Positions 17,981 through 27,654 of a stretch of DNA of 64,000 nt are shown here, piece after piece. A program made the position numbers and the translations under genes. The notes beneath the pieces were generated by a model. The model saw nothing but the letters and a program-made list of their open reading frames with translations. It had not been told where the DNA came from and did no database searches. Within the stretch, counting starts at the first letter, position 1. Every line of letters begins with the position of its first letter. Origin of the DNA: Allorhizobium ampelinum S4 (GTDB lineage Bacteria; Pseudomonadota; Alphaproteobacteria; Rhizobiales; Rhizobiaceae); NCBI RefSeq assembly GCF_000016285.1, contig NC_011989.1, forward strand, positions 3,165,001 to 3,229,000. Reading direction: 5' to 3'.

Positions 17981-17995
17981 GAAACGTTGCAGTTT
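17981..17995. promoter_or_regulatory. Possible LacI-type operator upstream of the isomerase gene
   Basis: GAAACGTTGCAGTTT lies 25 bp before the isomerase start. It shares the AAACGTT core with a site before xylA. LacI-family operators usually have a central CG. Weak evidence: the symmetry is imperfect. Confidence 0.3.
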
Positions 17996-18010
17996 ATCTA
18001 GCAAAGAAAA

Positions 18011-18041
18011 CTGACAGGGAAAACCTCCATTTCCCTGTCAG
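18011..18041 (-). terminator. Rho-independent terminator of xylA
   Basis: Perfect 12-bp stem (CTGACAGGGAAA / TTTCCCTGTCAG, 7-base loop) 14 bp past the xylA stop codon, followed on the minus strand by TTTTCTTTG. This separates xylB-xylA from the downstream isomerase/oxidoreductase pair. Confidence 0.8.
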
Positions 18042-18054
18042 CGCATCAACGCGA

Positions 18055-19362
18055 TCAGACGTAGCGATTGACGACGTTTTCCAACAATTCCTGCTGACCG
18101 GAGACCGGCTGCGGATTGATGTTTTCGCCTTCAACGCGGGCCGCAATGCTTTCCAGCGTGCCGCTGGCCAGCATGGCCTTGGCGCCGTCGCTATTCCAGC
18201 CTGCATAACGGTTGGCAAGCGGGCCGGACAGAGCCTTGTCTTCCACCATTTTCGCAGCCGCCTTCAGGCCACGGGCGCAGCAATCCATGCCGCCGATATG
18301 GCCGATCAGCAGATCCGCCGGGTCGATGGACTGGCGGCGCAGCTTGCTATCGAAATTGGTGCCGCCGGAGGTAAAGCCACCCGCCTGCAGGACCTGATAA
18401 TAGGCCAGCGCCATTTCCGGCACGTTGTTGGGGAACTGGTCAGTATCCCAGCCGGATTGATAGTCATTGCGGTTCATGTCGATGGAACCGAAAATGCCCA
18501 GCGCGTTGGCCAGCGCCAGTTCATGCTCAAACGTATGACCGGCCAGAATGGCATGGCCCTGCTCGATATTGACCTTCACTTCCTTCTCCAGACCATAAGT
18601 CTTGAGGAAGCCGTAGACGGTGGCCACATCATAATCATACTGATGCTTGGAAGGCTCCTGCGGCTTCGGCTCGATCAGGATTGCGCCCTTGAAGCCGATC
18701 TTGTGCTTGTATTCCACCACCATGTTGAGGAAACGGCCCATATGGTCCAGTTCCTGTTTCAGGTCAGTGTTGAGCAGGGTTTCATAGCCTTCACGGCCAC
18801 CCCACAGCACGTAGTTTTCGCCGCCCAGCTTCTGGGTGGCATCCAGGCAAGTCTTGACGGTTGCGGCGGCAAAGGCAAAGACGTCAGGGTCCGGGTTGGT
18901 GGCGGCACCCGACATATAGCGACGATGCGAGAACATGTTGGCCGTACCCCACAACAGCTTGACGCCGGTATCGGCCTGCTTTTGGGCAAAGTAATCGACA
19001 ATCTCATTGAGATTTTTGGTATTTTCCGCAAAGGACGCGCCTTCAGGACGCGCATCCGCATCATGGAAGCAATAGTAAGGCGTGCCGAGTAACTGGAAGA
19101 ATTCAAAGGCCACATCGGCCTTCAGCTTGGCAGCCTCCATCGAATCCTTGAACCAAGGACGCTCAAACGTATTGCCGCCGAACGGGTCGGTGCCCGGCCA
19201 CACGAAGGTGTGCCAGTAGGCCACGGCAAAACGCAGATGGTCCTCCATCCGCTTGCCCATCACCACTTCATCGGGGTTATAGTGGCGGAAGGCCAGCGGA
19301 TTGGTGCTGTCAGGGCCTTCATATTTGATCTTGGTGATGTCGCCGAAAAAGCCTGTGCTCAT
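18055..19362 (-). CDS. xylA: Xylose isomerase
   Basis: Converts D-xylose to D-xylulose in the cytoplasm. The 435 residues match the class II enzyme size. Active-site segments are all present: [13 protein letters not shown] (catalytic histidine), [45 protein letters not shown] (metal ligands) and [21 protein letters not shown]. It follows xylB by 37 bp and is closed by a strong terminator, so xylB-xylA form one transcription unit, probably starting with the LacI gene. Confidence 0.97.
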   Translation of the reverse strand: MSTGFFGDITKIKYEGPDSTNPLAFRHYNPDEVVMGKRMEDHLRFAVAYWHTFVWPGTDPFGGNTFERPWFKDSMEAAKLKADVAFEFFQLLGTPYYCFHDADARPEGASFAENTKNLNEIVDYFAQKQADTGVKLLWGTANMFSHRRYMSGAATNPDPDVFAFAAATVKTCLDATQKLGGENYVLWGGREGYETLLNTDLKQELDHMGRFLNMVVEYKHKIGFKGAILIEPKPQEPSKHQYDYDVATVYGFLKTYGLEKEVKVNIEQGHAILAGHTFEHELALANALGIFGSIDMNRNDYQSGWDTDQFPNNVPEMALAYYQVLQAGGFTSGGTNFDSKLRRQSIDPADLLIGHIGGMDCCARGLKAAAKMVEDKALSGPLANRYAGWNSDGAKAMLASGTLESIAARVEGENINPQPVSGQQELLENVVNRYV

Positions 19363-19379
19363 GGGTTTTCCTCCTAATG

Positions 19380-19391
19380 TTAAACGTTTTC
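19380..19391. promoter_or_regulatory. Possible LacI-type operator upstream of xylA
   Basis: TTAAACGTTTTC in the 37-bp gap between xylB and xylA contains AAACGTTT with a central CG, as in LacI-family operators, and resembles the AAACGTT at 17982. Only suggestive. Confidence 0.3.
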
Positions 19392-19399
19392 TGTTGTTT

Positions 19400-20869
19400 T
19401 CAATGGGCCAGCGTGATGGGACCCAATTGCTTGATGGCCGGATAGAGCGCGCGGTAGCGCTGATAAGCGTCCTCGTAGCCGTCGCGCAAAGCCGTCACGG
19501 GCTCAATGGTTGCCTCCGTCGGCGGGGCTGAGCAAACGGCGAGCGGATCGGCACCGGTTGCGGCAATCAACCCCAGGCGGGCAGCACCAAAGGCAGCCCC
19601 AAAGTCACCATCGGCTGGAATATCGACGGGAATGCCAAGCGTGGTGGCAATCGACGCCAGCCAGTAGCGCGAGCGCGAGCCGCCGCCAATCGCGGTGACC
19701 CGTGACAGTGACGTTCCCGCCGACTTCAGCGCTTCAAGACTGTCCCTGATGGCGAAGGACACGCCTTCCAGCACGGCCTGGGTCAGAACAGCGCGGCTGG
19801 ATTCGTGGCCGAGACCAATGAACGCGCCCCGGATTTCGGCATCGTTATGGGGCGTGCGCTCGCCCGAGAGATAAGGCAGGAAGGTGACGCCAGTCGGGGC
19901 CTTGAGGTCCTCACCAAGCTCATGTGTCAGGTCTCCGGCAGGCTTGCCGCTGACACCGGAATACCAGTTCAGCGCGTCCGTGGCCGACAGGATCACGCCC
20001 ATCTGGTGCCAGGTATTGGGAAGCGCGTGGCAAAAGGCATGCACGGCGCTTTCCGGCTTTGGCAGATAGGAGGCATTGGCGGCAAACAACACCCCGGATG
20101 TGCCAAGCGACACGAAGGCATGGCCTTCCGCCACCGTGCCCATGCCGCAAGCAGAGGCCGCGTTGTCCCCCGCCCCGCCGGCAACGATGACACCGGCACC
20201 CATGCCCCAATCAGCCGCCAGCTCGGCGCGCAACCGGCCCGCCTCGGCAGTGCCTTCGACCAATCCGGGCATGTGCTGCTCGCCGAGATCGGTGGCGGCG
20301 AGAAGCGCGCTCGACCAGGCGCGCTTGCCGGTATCGAGCCAGGAGGTACCGGCCGAATCCGACATCTCCGACAGATATTCACCCGTCAGCCAGAGCCGCA
20401 GATAATCCTTGGGCAGCAATACCTTGGCAACTTTGGCGAAGATGTCAGGCTCATTCTCCTTCACCCAAGCCAGCTTCGGCGCGGTAAAGCCTGGAAAGAC
20501 GATATTGCCGGTCAGCGCGCGAAAACGCGGATCGGCATCCAGTGCTGCGGCTTGTTTGAAGGAGCGGGTGTCGTTCCACAGAATGCAGGGCCGCAAGACG
20601 TCACCCTGCGCATCGATCAATGTTGCGCCATGCATATGGCCGGAAAGACCAATGCCTTTGACGGCAGAAAGCTCGCGGGAAAACTGTGCTTTCAGCCCGG
20701 CAATCGCCTCCTGTGTCGCCCTGATCCAATCCGCCGGCGCCTGTTCCGACCAGCCGGAATGCGGGCGCGAGACGGTTAGCGCGCCATTGGCCGAGCCAAT
20801 CACCGTCTGGTCCGCGTCGATCAACATCGCCTTGACGCCCGACGTGCCGAGATCCAATCCGAGATACAT
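19400..20869 (-). CDS. xylB: Xylulokinase
   Basis: FGGY-family kinase (489 residues) that phosphorylates D-xylulose to xylulose-5-phosphate, feeding the pentose phosphate pathway. The N-terminal phosphate loop [14 protein letters not shown], the substrate motif [20 protein letters not shown], and the C-terminal ATP-binding [22 protein letters not shown] are intact. It sits 23 bp after the LacI regulator and 37 bp before xylA. Confidence 0.96.
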   Translation of the reverse strand: MYLGLDLGTSGVKAMLIDADQTVIGSANGALTVSRPHSGWSEQAPADWIRATQEAIAGLKAQFSRELSAVKGIGLSGHMHGATLIDAQGDVLRPCILWNDTRSFKQAAALDADPRFRALTGNIVFPGFTAPKLAWVKENEPDIFAKVAKVLLPKDYLRLWLTGEYLSEMSDSAGTSWLDTGKRAWSSALLAATDLGEQHMPGLVEGTAEAGRLRAELAADWGMGAGVIVAGGAGDNAASACGMGTVAEGHAFVSLGTSGVLFAANASYLPKPESAVHAFCHALPNTWHQMGVILSATDALNWYSGVSGKPAGDLTHELGEDLKAPTGVTFLPYLSGERTPHNDAEIRGAFIGLGHESSRAVLTQAVLEGVSFAIRDSLEALKSAGTSLSRVTAIGGGSRSRYWLASIATTLGIPVDIPADGDFGAAFGAARLGLIAATGADPLAVCSAPPTEATIEPVTALRDGYEDAYQRYRALYPAIKQLGPITLAH

Positions 20870-20892
20870 GAGAAGCCTCCCTATCCTGCCTG

Positions 20893-21933
20893 TTATCGCT
20901 GTTCTTGCTCTGGCAGATTGTCTTTGAGAAATATGTCGAGACGAATACGTTCCTGCGCAGCCAACACAGCCGCGCCATCGGCCTTGGCCTTCAGCACCCG
21001 GATGGCGCTGCGCACTTCATGCCCAGCGTCCTGGTTCAGCACCGCATCAATCAGCCCGGAGATCAGTGCCGCTCTCGTCACCGGCGTCAATTCGTGGGCG
21101 ACCACCAGGGGGCGACTGTCGGCATCCAGCCGCTCCAATGCCGCGATCAAGCCGCGATTGCCTGCACCAAGACTGTAGAGGCCGGTTATATTCGGCGATT
21201 GCGAAAACAGATCGTGCAGCAGGGTTTCGACATGATGCGGATCGTCACGGCCTTCCAGCACCGGCAGCAAGGTCAGTTGCGGAAATTCAGCCGCCATCAC
21301 GGCGCGAAAGCCCTCAAACCGGTCGCGGTGGTCGCGCACCAGCATCGACCCGGCGACAATTGCAATGGTCCCTTGCCGTCCGCCGGTAAACCGGCCAAGC
21401 AGGCTGGCTGCCGTGCGTCCGGCGGCACGGTTGTCTATGCCGACAAAATGGTCGCGCTCGGCACCGCTGAGATCCGAGACCAGTGTCACCACCGGTATGC
21501 CAGCAGCACGCAACCGCGCGACCGCCGCAGCCACGTCCGGCGCATCCACCGCCACCACGGCCACGCCAGCGGGTTGGCGGGCCGCAGCATCGTCCAGGGC
21601 CGCAACCAAAGATGCGGCATCGAAAGCCGCAACATCGATCATATCGATGCGGGTTCGCTCCATGCCAGCCCGGCTGGCGGCGTCGAGCACTTGCAGGCGC
21701 AGACCGTGCATAAAGGAATTGTCATTGGCCGGCAGGATGAAGATGAAAGGATAAATCCGGCCTTTGGCCAGATTGGCAGCCGCCAAATCCCGAACATAGC
21801 CAAGCATGCCGACGGCGCTTTCCACGCGGGCGCGGGTCGAAGCACTGACGCCGCTGCGATTGTTCAAAACCCGGTCCACCGTCGCCAAACTGACGCCCGC
21901 CTGTGCCGCAATGTCATGAACCGTGGGTTTCAT
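20893..21933 (-). CDS. LacI family regulator of the xylose genes
   Basis: 346-residue repressor-type regulator. The HTH and hinge helix are classical (TVHDIAAQAGVSLATVDRVLNNRSGVSASTRARVESAVGML), followed by a periplasmic-binding-protein-like effector domain (FIFILPANDNSFM, VVTLVSDLSGAERDHFVGIDNRAAGR, IVAGSMLVRDHRDRFEGF). ATG 21933 is taken because GGAGA is 7 bases upstream; another ATG lies two codons earlier. It is the first gene of the unit with xylB and xylA, so it is probably autoregulated and responds to a sugar of this pathway. Confidence 0.9.
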   Translation of the reverse strand: MKPTVHDIAAQAGVSLATVDRVLNNRSGVSASTRARVESAVGMLGYVRDLAAANLAKGRIYPFIFILPANDNSFMHGLRLQVLDAASRAGMERTRIDMIDVAAFDAASLVAALDDAAARQPAGVAVVAVDAPDVAAAVARLRAAGIPVVTLVSDLSGAERDHFVGIDNRAAGRTAASLLGRFTGGRQGTIAIVAGSMLVRDHRDRFEGFRAVMAAEFPQLTLLPVLEGRDDPHHVETLLHDLFSQSPNITGLYSLGAGNRGLIAALERLDADSRPLVVAHELTPVTRAALISGLIDAVLNQDAGHEVRSAIRVLKAKADGAAVLAAQERIRLDIFLKDNLPEQEQR

Positions 21934-21992
21934 ACACACATCTCTCCGTCAGGATCTGACCTTTATCCCATGGTCCCACATCCGTAAATGAT

Positions 21993-22016
21993 TTTCTGAT
22001 GTACGTACATCAGAAA
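21993..22016. promoter_or_regulatory. 24-bp perfect palindrome upstream of the LacI gene
   Basis: Half-site TTTCTGATGTAC and its exact complement meet at a central CG, as in LacI-family operators. It lies 60 bp before the LacI start and just after the terminator of the preceding MFS gene, where a promoter is expected. Best explained as the autoregulatory operator, although no identical copy was seen before the other genes of the block. Confidence 0.55.
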
Positions 22017-22020
22017 CGCA

Positions 22021-22050
22021 CAAAAAAAGGCCGCCTGTTGAGGGGCGGCC
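22021..22050 (-). terminator. Rho-independent terminator after the MFS exporter gene
   Basis: GGCCGCC-loop-GGCGGCC stem (22029-22035 / 22044-22050) followed on the minus strand by a run of seven T, about 124 bp beyond the MFS stop codon. Confidence 0.75.
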
Positions 22051-22173
22051 AAGTTTCTGCGGTGGATCGCGGGAATTAATGGTCAGGTAAAAACCTCTAC
22101 CTAACCAGAATGACGGGGGGTCTTTTACCCGACGAAGCCTTGACCTGCTTTCTCTGGCGGAAAGTCAAATCAA

Positions 22174-23751
22174 TTAGTGCGCCGCATCGGCGGGCACGGC
22201 ACCTTCAGGTTTTTTAATCATCGTTGAAAGTGCCGTCAGTGCAATAAACAAGATTGTGATCCCTAAAAATACATCCATAAACGCCATGATCCATGCCTGC
22301 TGGTTGATCATGCTGGACAGCTTTTTAAAGGCCGCATTTTCACCATCGAGGCCGTAAAATGCGTAATTGGCCGAGACTGTATCAATCCAGCTCATCGCCG
22401 CCGGCTTGCTCCAGTTTATATGTTCCACCAGGCGACCGTAATGCTCATCGGTGCGCCGGGTCAGCAATGTGTTGATAATCGCCAGCCCTACGGCACCGCC
22501 GAGATTTCGTGTGAGATTGTAAAGACCGGAGGCGTTTTTGATCCGCTCAGGCGGCAAAGTTCCAAGGGCAATATTGTTGATAGGCACCATGCAGGTCATC
22601 AACGAGCAGCCACGCAGGATCTGCGGCAACAGCAAGTCATAAAAATCCCAATCAGCGGTCATGCCGGTTACCATATAGGTGCCAAGCGCAAAGCTGGTAA
22701 AGCCACACGCCATCATCAACCGCGGGTCCATTTTCGTCGACAATATGCCGGCAAGTGGCGCGGTCAGGAACATGGCAAGACCGGAAACAAACATTGTTTC
22801 ACCGATCATCAGACTGTCATAGCCGCGTACCCGCGACAGATAGAGCGGATAGAGATAGGTCAAACCATAGAGGCCCATGCCCATGACGAAGGAAAACAGC
22901 GATCCAAAGGCAAAATTTCGATTGGAAAAGGCCCTGAGATCGACCACGGGTTGCTCGCAGGTGAAGGCACGGTAGAAGAACACCACCCCACCCAAGGTCA
23001 TCAGCAGGGCGCCCCAAACAATGCGCTCGTCGTTAAACCAGTCCTTGTTATTGCCCTCTTCGAGAACATATTCCATCGCGCCCAGGAACAGCGCCATGGA
23101 AAACAGGCCCCACCAGTCGAATTTCGCCAGAAGCGATCTGTCGGGCTTGTCAAAGTCCACGAATGTCCAGACCACGAGCGTTACGATAATGCCGGGAAAG
23201 ATGTTGATCAGGAACAGCCAGTGCCAGGACATGGCATGGCTGATATAGCCGCCAACCGTCGGGCCGATGGTTGGCGCAAGCGTTGCGACAAGGCCGATGA
23301 TCGGCGAAACAATACTGCGCTTGGAAGGCGGAAAAATCGTAAACGCCGCGGCAAAAACCGAGGGAATCATGCCGCCACCGATGAAGCCCTGGATAGCGCG
23401 GTAGATGATCATCTGCTCGATATTGGTGGCGGTCGCCGCCATGGCGCTGGCAATGGTAAAGCCAGCCGCAGCACAGGAAAACAGCACCCGTGTCGACACG
23501 ATCCGTGCCAGCATCCCCGATAGCGGGATCATAATCACTTCCGCAATCAGATAAGAGGTCTGCACCCAGGATACTTCTTCGGAACCGGCCCCGAGGCCAG
23601 CCTGGATTTCGGAAAGCGAGGCCGAGACGATCTGAATGTCGAGGATCGCCATGAACATGCCGAATACCATCGCCAGAAAGCCGATGACGTCGCGCCGGCT
23701 TGGCATTTGCGCAACCGCATCCGGTCCGGCCGTGCTTGCATTGTCCGTCAT
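22174..23751 (-). CDS. DHA2 family MFS multidrug exporter (EmrB-type)
   Basis: 525-residue proton-driven efflux protein with about 14 transmembrane helices. Family signatures are FLAMVFGMFMAILDIQIVSASLSEIQ in helix 1, SWVQTSYLIAEVIMIPLSG, GGGMIPSVFAAAFTIFP with the antiporter-type glycine motif, and PTIGPTVGGYISHAMSWHWLFLINIFPG. It follows the EmrA-type adaptor by 36 bp; the pair exports hydrophobic compounds across both membranes with an outer-membrane TolC encoded elsewhere. Substrate unknown. Controlled most likely by the divergent TetR. Confidence 0.93.
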   Translation of the reverse strand: MTDNASTAGPDAVAQMPSRRDVIGFLAMVFGMFMAILDIQIVSASLSEIQAGLGAGSEEVSWVQTSYLIAEVIMIPLSGMLARIVSTRVLFSCAAAGFTIASAMAATATNIEQMIIYRAIQGFIGGGMIPSVFAAAFTIFPPSKRSIVSPIIGLVATLAPTIGPTVGGYISHAMSWHWLFLINIFPGIIVTLVVWTFVDFDKPDRSLLAKFDWWGLFSMALFLGAMEYVLEEGNNKDWFNDERIVWGALLMTLGGVVFFYRAFTCEQPVVDLRAFSNRNFAFGSLFSFVMGMGLYGLTYLYPLYLSRVRGYDSLMIGETMFVSGLAMFLTAPLAGILSTKMDPRLMMACGFTSFALGTYMVTGMTADWDFYDLLLPQILRGCSLMTCMVPINNIALGTLPPERIKNASGLYNLTRNLGGAVGLAIINTLLTRRTDEHYGRLVEHINWSKPAAMSWIDTVSANYAFYGLDGENAAFKKLSSMINQQAWIMAFMDVFLGITILFIALTALSTMIKKPEGAVPADAAH

Positions 23752-23787
23752 GATCTTGCCTCGAAATCCGTGCCTTGGCCGTGCTGA

Positions 23788-25053
23788 TTACTTCGCGTCA
23801 GGCGCCTTCGGCGCGGTGCGGGTGTCGATATCGACCACAACACTCAGACCCGCACGCAGATAACCCTTGTCGAGTATCTCCTGCGGAATGGCGATCCGCA
23901 CCGGAACACGCTGGATGACCTTGGTGAAATTGCCCGTGGCGTTTTCCGCCGGCAGCATGGAGAAGACCGAACCGGACCCCGCGGCGATCGAGACGACCCT
24001 ACCCTCGAAGGCATGCTCATCATAGGCATCCACATGCACCCGCACCTTCGAGCCCGGCACGATACCGGAAAGCTGCGTTTCCTTAAAGTTCGCATCGATA
24101 TAGAGACGGCCAATCGGCACCAGTGAGGCAAGCCGCTTGCTGCTCGACACGAGATCGCCGACCTGGACGCCCAGATTGCCGATCACACCGTCATAAGGCG
24201 CGCGCAGCACGGTGAAATCCAGATCGCGCTGCGCCTTTGCAACCACCGTTTCTTCTGTCAGCACGCCAGCCTGCGCCTCGGCTTTCTGGGCCTTGAGGAC
24301 GGCAATGCTTGAAACGGAGGAGGCAACAGCCGCAACCGCAGCATCCACATTGGCCTGGGCGACAGCGAGCGTCGATGTTGCCGTGTCCAGCTCCGACTGA
24401 GACATCACGGACTGGGCCCGCAAATCCGTGACGCGCTTGAAGGACAATTGCGCCGTACGCAACGTCGCCTCGGCGGATGCCTGCTGCGCCTTGGACTGCT
24501 GAAGTGCCGCTTCGCCGCCCTGCACCTGCGCCTCGATGCGCTCGACCGTCAGCTTCTGCGTGGCGAGCTGGCTCTTGGCCTGATCGAGCGCAATGCGATA
24601 ATCGCCGTCATCGAGCGTGGCGATCACGTCGCCCTTCTTAACATGATCGTTGTCAGTCACCGAGACCGACTGGACATAGCCGGTCACCTTCGGGGTAATC
24701 ACCGCGATATCGCCGCCAATATAGGCGTCGTCGGTGGAGATCATGAACCGGCCCTCGGTCCAGTAATTGTAACCGTAATAGCCCGCACCCGCCAAAACGG
24801 CCAGCGCGATGACCGGCAGCGCAAAGTTGCGGCGCTTCTTCGGCGGAGCCTGGCCTGCGGCGGGCGCCACCTTCGCGGCGGGCGATGCGGTTTCAGCCCG
24901 CGCCTTGGCGTCGCGTGCCGTGGCGTCACCTGTCACCGGATCGGAACCCGCCTCGCCGGTCACGCCTTCATCCAAGGCGGAACGCTCCTGATCGACCGAT
25001 TGATCCTGTGCATCGACGGCGCGGATCGCGCCCTTTCTGGGAGAAACAGACAT
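23788..25053 (-). CDS. HlyD/EmrA family efflux periplasmic adaptor
   Basis: 421-residue membrane-fusion protein. A disordered, alanine-rich N-terminal cytoplasmic part (about 1-75) precedes a single transmembrane helix (FALPVIALAVLAGAGYYGYNYW). Then come the lipoyl half-motif TDDAYIGGDIAVITPKVTGYVQSVSVTDNDHVKKGDVI, a long coiled coil (about 145-245) and the beta-barrel. ATG 25053 fits; the open frame reaches 25083 only through a TTG inside the putative operator. Works with the EmrB-type exporter downstream. Confidence 0.92.
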   Translation of the reverse strand: MSVSPRKGAIRAVDAQDQSVDQERSALDEGVTGEAGSDPVTGDATARDAKARAETASPAAKVAPAAGQAPPKKRRNFALPVIALAVLAGAGYYGYNYWTEGRFMISTDDAYIGGDIAVITPKVTGYVQSVSVTDNDHVKKGDVIATLDDGDYRIALDQAKSQLATQKLTVERIEAQVQGGEAALQQSKAQQASAEATLRTAQLSFKRVTDLRAQSVMSQSELDTATSTLAVAQANVDAAVAAVASSVSSIAVLKAQKAEAQAGVLTEETVVAKAQRDLDFTVLRAPYDGVIGNLGVQVGDLVSSSKRLASLVPIGRLYIDANFKETQLSGIVPGSKVRVHVDAYDEHAFEGRVVSIAAGSGSVFSMLPAENATGNFTKVIQRVPVRIAIPQEILDKGYLRAGLSVVVDIDTRTAPKAPDAK

Positions 25054-25081
25054 AACGTCACCATACAACAAAGGCGGAAAC

Positions 25082-25108
25082 AATCGAACGGAACCGTTCG
25101 GTTCGATT
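25082..25108. promoter_or_regulatory. Inverted-repeat operator between efflux genes and tetR
   Basis: Outer half-sites AATCGAAC (25082-25089) and GTTCGATT (25101-25108) are exact complements, and a nested pair CGAACGG/CCGTTCG (25085-25100) overlaps them. The site is 29 bp ahead of the adaptor start and about 107 bp ahead of the divergent tetR, an ideal location for a TetR repressor acting on both promoters. Confidence 0.65.
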
Positions 25109-25214
25109 TGACATAGGCCAATTCATACCGCATATCAAGAGAACAAACGAGTGCCGGCCATCTAAAGTTAATTTTTGTGTTGCAAATGCCCCATATGAGC
25201 GAAGACACCCGAGC

Positions 25215-25907
25215 ATGACAGTCGTCGACGATGAAAAACCCGCCCAGGCCGCTTCAGGACGTTTCGCCGCAGGTGAAGATCCGGCCAAGCGCGACCAGAT
25301 CCTGGATGGCGCCAAACGCGCCTTCATGAAGCATGGCTTCGATGCGGCCAGCATGAACGATGTCACCCGGGAAGCCGGCGTGTCCAAGGGGACCATCTAT
25401 GTCTATTTCCAGAGCAAGGAAGATCTGTTTGCCGCGCTGATCAACAACCAGAAGCAGAAATTTGCGGCCTCAATGCGCGATATCCTGGCGGAAGAGACCG
25501 ATCTGCATATGGCGCTGCGCCGCTATGCCCTGGCTTTTACCAATTATATTCTCACCAGCGAAATGATCCCTGCCATGCGCATGCTGCTGGCGGTTCAGGA
25601 TCGCATGCCGCACCTCTGTCAAAGCTTCATGCGGTCGGGACCGGAAAACGTCCGCACGGTTCTCGAGGACTATCTGGAGGTCCAGGTGAAGGCCGGACGT
25701 CTCGACATAGCCGATACCGAGCTTGCCGCCCGCCAGTACATCGAGCTGGCAACAGGCGCCTATTTCAAGAAGCGACTGTTCGGTGAAATCGAAGTGCCGC
25801 CGCCGCAGGCGGAAATTGACTACATCATCGATAACGCCCTGCATATTTTCCTGCTCGCCTATGATCGCAAGGCCGAAAACGGCCCTGAGGCGCAACGGGC
25901 GAACTGA
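25215..25907 (+). CDS. TetR family transcriptional regulator
   Basis: 230 residues. The TetR HTH is at about 28-75 (RDQILDGAKRAFMKHGFDAASMNDVTREAGVSKGTIYVYFQSKEDLF) and is followed by a helical ligand domain of the AcrR/TetR_C_7 type (MRMLLAVQDRMPHLCQSFM, AARQYIELATGAYFKKRLFG). It is divergent from the EmrA/EmrB-type pair with a palindrome between them, so local repression of efflux is likely. Inducer unknown. Confidence 0.92.
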   Translation: MTVVDDEKPAQAASGRFAAGEDPAKRDQILDGAKRAFMKHGFDAASMNDVTREAGVSKGTIYVYFQSKEDLFAALINNQKQKFAASMRDILAEETDLHMALRRYALAFTNYILTSEMIPAMRMLLAVQDRMPHLCQSFMRSGPENVRTVLEDYLEVQVKAGRLDIADTELAARQYIELATGAYFKKRLFGEIEVPPPQAEIDYIIDNALHIFLLAYDRKAENGPEAQRAN

Positions 25908-26045
25908 GGAAATCCATCTCATCCTGTGGCCAAATCACCACGATAGCGTTGATGGTCCTCTCACATGACTTGCCGCCCTTGCTGATGCGGTATCGGCTCC
26001 CTATTTGTGTCGCAAAGCGCTTTTTGCACGGGGGATATCAATTTT

Positions 26046-26810
26046 ATGCAGGACTTTACCTATTTGCTCAGCGATCCGGCGGCCTGGATCGCTCTTGTGA
26101 CGCTGATCATCATGGAAGTGGTGTTGGGAATAGACAATCTGGTCTTCATTTCCATTCTCACCAACAAGCTGCCGGAGGGGCAAAGAGACAAGGCCCGCAA
26201 GATCGGTATCGGCCTGGCGCTCGTCATGCGCCTCGGCCTGCTCGGCACCGTCGCCTGGATCGTTCAGCTGACCACGCCGGTCTTTACGCTGTTTGGCCAC
26301 GGCTTCTCGTGGAAGGACATGATCCTGATTGCCGGGGGCCTGTTCCTGGTCTGGAAAGCCACCAAGGAAATCCATCACAGTGTCGACCCGGTCGACAAGG
26401 AAGGCGATTTCATCGGCACGGCCACGACGACCATGGGGGCGGCCATCGGCCAGATCCTGCTGCTTGACCTGGTGTTTTCGGTTGACAGCATCATCACCGC
26501 CGTCGGCATGACCGAGCATGTGGTTATCATGGTGATCGCCGTGATCTTCGCCGTCACCGTCATGCTGCTGGCCGCCAACCCGCTGGGCCGCTTCATTGAG
26601 AAAAACCCGACCGTGGTCATGCTGGCGCTGGGCTTCCTGATGATGATTGGCATGACGCTGATTGCCGATGGCATGGGCTTCCATGTGCCGAAGGGCTATC
26701 TCTACGCCGCCATGGCCTTCTCCGCCCTTGTCGAAGGCCTCAACATGATGGCACGTCGCAAGAAGCAGGCGACGAAAGCCGAGGACGCGGCGCGCAAGAA
26801 GCTGCATTGA
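26046..26810 (+). CDS. TerC family integral membrane protein
   Basis: 254 residues and about seven transmembrane helices. The TerC signature is clear: [22 protein letters not shown] in helix 1 and [17 protein letters not shown] in the middle, each with a membrane-embedded aspartate pair thought to bind metal. Members include tellurite-resistance TerC and manganese exporters such as Alx/MeeY. GGGGGATATCA precedes the chosen ATG 26046. I looked for a manganese riboswitch in the 138 bp upstream and did not recognise one. Followed by a hairpin. Confidence 0.92.
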   Translation: MQDFTYLLSDPAAWIALVTLIIMEVVLGIDNLVFISILTNKLPEGQRDKARKIGIGLALVMRLGLLGTVAWIVQLTTPVFTLFGHGFSWKDMILIAGGLFLVWKATKEIHHSVDPVDKEGDFIGTATTTMGAAIGQILLLDLVFSVDSIITAVGMTEHVVIMVIAVIFAVTVMLLAANPLGRFIEKNPTVVMLALGFLMMIGMTLIADGMGFHVPKGYLYAAMAFSALVEGLNMMARRKKQATKAEDAARKKLH

Positions 26811-26818
26811 CATTGATC

Positions 26819-26848
26819 GAGAGAGCAAGGGGCTCCCCTTGCTCTCTC
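26819..26848 (+). terminator. Long hairpin after the TerC gene
   Basis: Perfect 14-bp complementary arms (GAGAGAGCAAGGGG / CCCCTTGCTCTCTC) with only CT between, starting 8 bp past the stop codon. The downstream sequence is AACTCTTG, so the T-tract is weak. Confidence 0.65.
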
Positions 26849-26928
26849 AACTCTTGCACAGCGGCATTCCGCCTCCCACATCCTCACCGTTCTGATCTGT
26901 CATTCTGGTCCTGCCCTGGGAGCTGCCT

Positions 26929-27654
26929 GTGATCCTTGATGCCGCCATGCTGTCGCTGCGCAATCTGTTTGCGCCGGAAACCCGTTCGGTGTTCTGGAAA
27001 GTGCTGGGCTTGACGCTGGCCGCCCTGGCCGGGCTGTGGCTGGCGCTGCGTGAGCTGTTTATCTTCTATCTTTGGCCCTGGTTTGCCGGGTTTTTCCCCG
27101 CAACGCCGGATTGGGCCGGCTGGCTGGTGCTGATCCTCGGCATTGTCGCCAGTATTGGCCTGGCATTGGTGCTGGCGCTGCTTTTGGCGCCGGTCACGGC
27201 CATCATTGCTGGCCTGTTTCTTGATGATGTCGCCGAAGTCGTGGAAAAGCGGGATTACCCGACCGATGCGCCCGGCACGGCCATGCCGCTTGGCGATGCC
27301 ATCGTCCAATCGCTGCAATTTTTCGGCATCGTCATCCTCGGCAATCTCATTGCCTTCATGCTGCTCTTCGTGCCGGGCATCAACCTGATCGCGTTTTTCC
27401 TGGTCAATGGCTATCTGCTGGGCCGGGAGTTTTTCGAATTTGCCGCCATGCGGCTGCGCCCGACCATCGAGGCGCGGCAATTTCGCGCCAAGCATTCCGG
27501 CACGATCTTCCTGGCCGGACTGGTGATAGCAGCGTTTCTAGCAATCCCTATCCTCAACCTGCTGACGCCGCTGTTTGCCGCAGGGCTGATGGTGCATCTG
27601 CACAAGATGCTGTCGGTCAAAGACCCGCAGTTTTCAAAGGATCTGCGGCGGTAG
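26929..27654 (+). CDS. EI24/CysZ-like membrane protein
   Basis: 241-residue membrane protein of the EI24 domain family, to which the sulfate permease CysZ belongs. About four to six hydrophobic helices are visible, with the family segment LLLFVPGINLIAFFLVNGYLLGREFFEFAAMR near 145-175. The start is GTG at 26929 with GGGAG 7 bases upstream. The 3' end overlaps by 21 bp the convergent nth gene. Role in sulfate uptake is plausible, not shown: no cysteine-synthesis gene is nearby. Confidence 0.82.
   Translation: MILDAAMLSLRNLFAPETRSVFWKVLGLTLAALAGLWLALRELFIFYLWPWFAGFFPATPDWAGWLVLILGIVASIGLALVLALLLAPVTAIIAGLFLDDVAEVVEKRDYPTDAPGTAMPLGDAIVQSLQFFGIVILGNLIAFMLLFVPGINLIAFFLVNGYLLGREFFEFAAMRLRPTIEARQFRAKHSGTIFLAGLVIAAFLAIPILNLLTPLFAAGLMVHLHKMLSVKDPQFSKDLRR

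Noticed and set aside
25908..26045. Manganese (yybP-ykoY) riboswitch ahead of the TerC gene
   Set aside because: Expected by analogy with alx-type TerC genes, but I did not find the conserved GGGGAGUA-type core or paired loops in the 138-bp interval.
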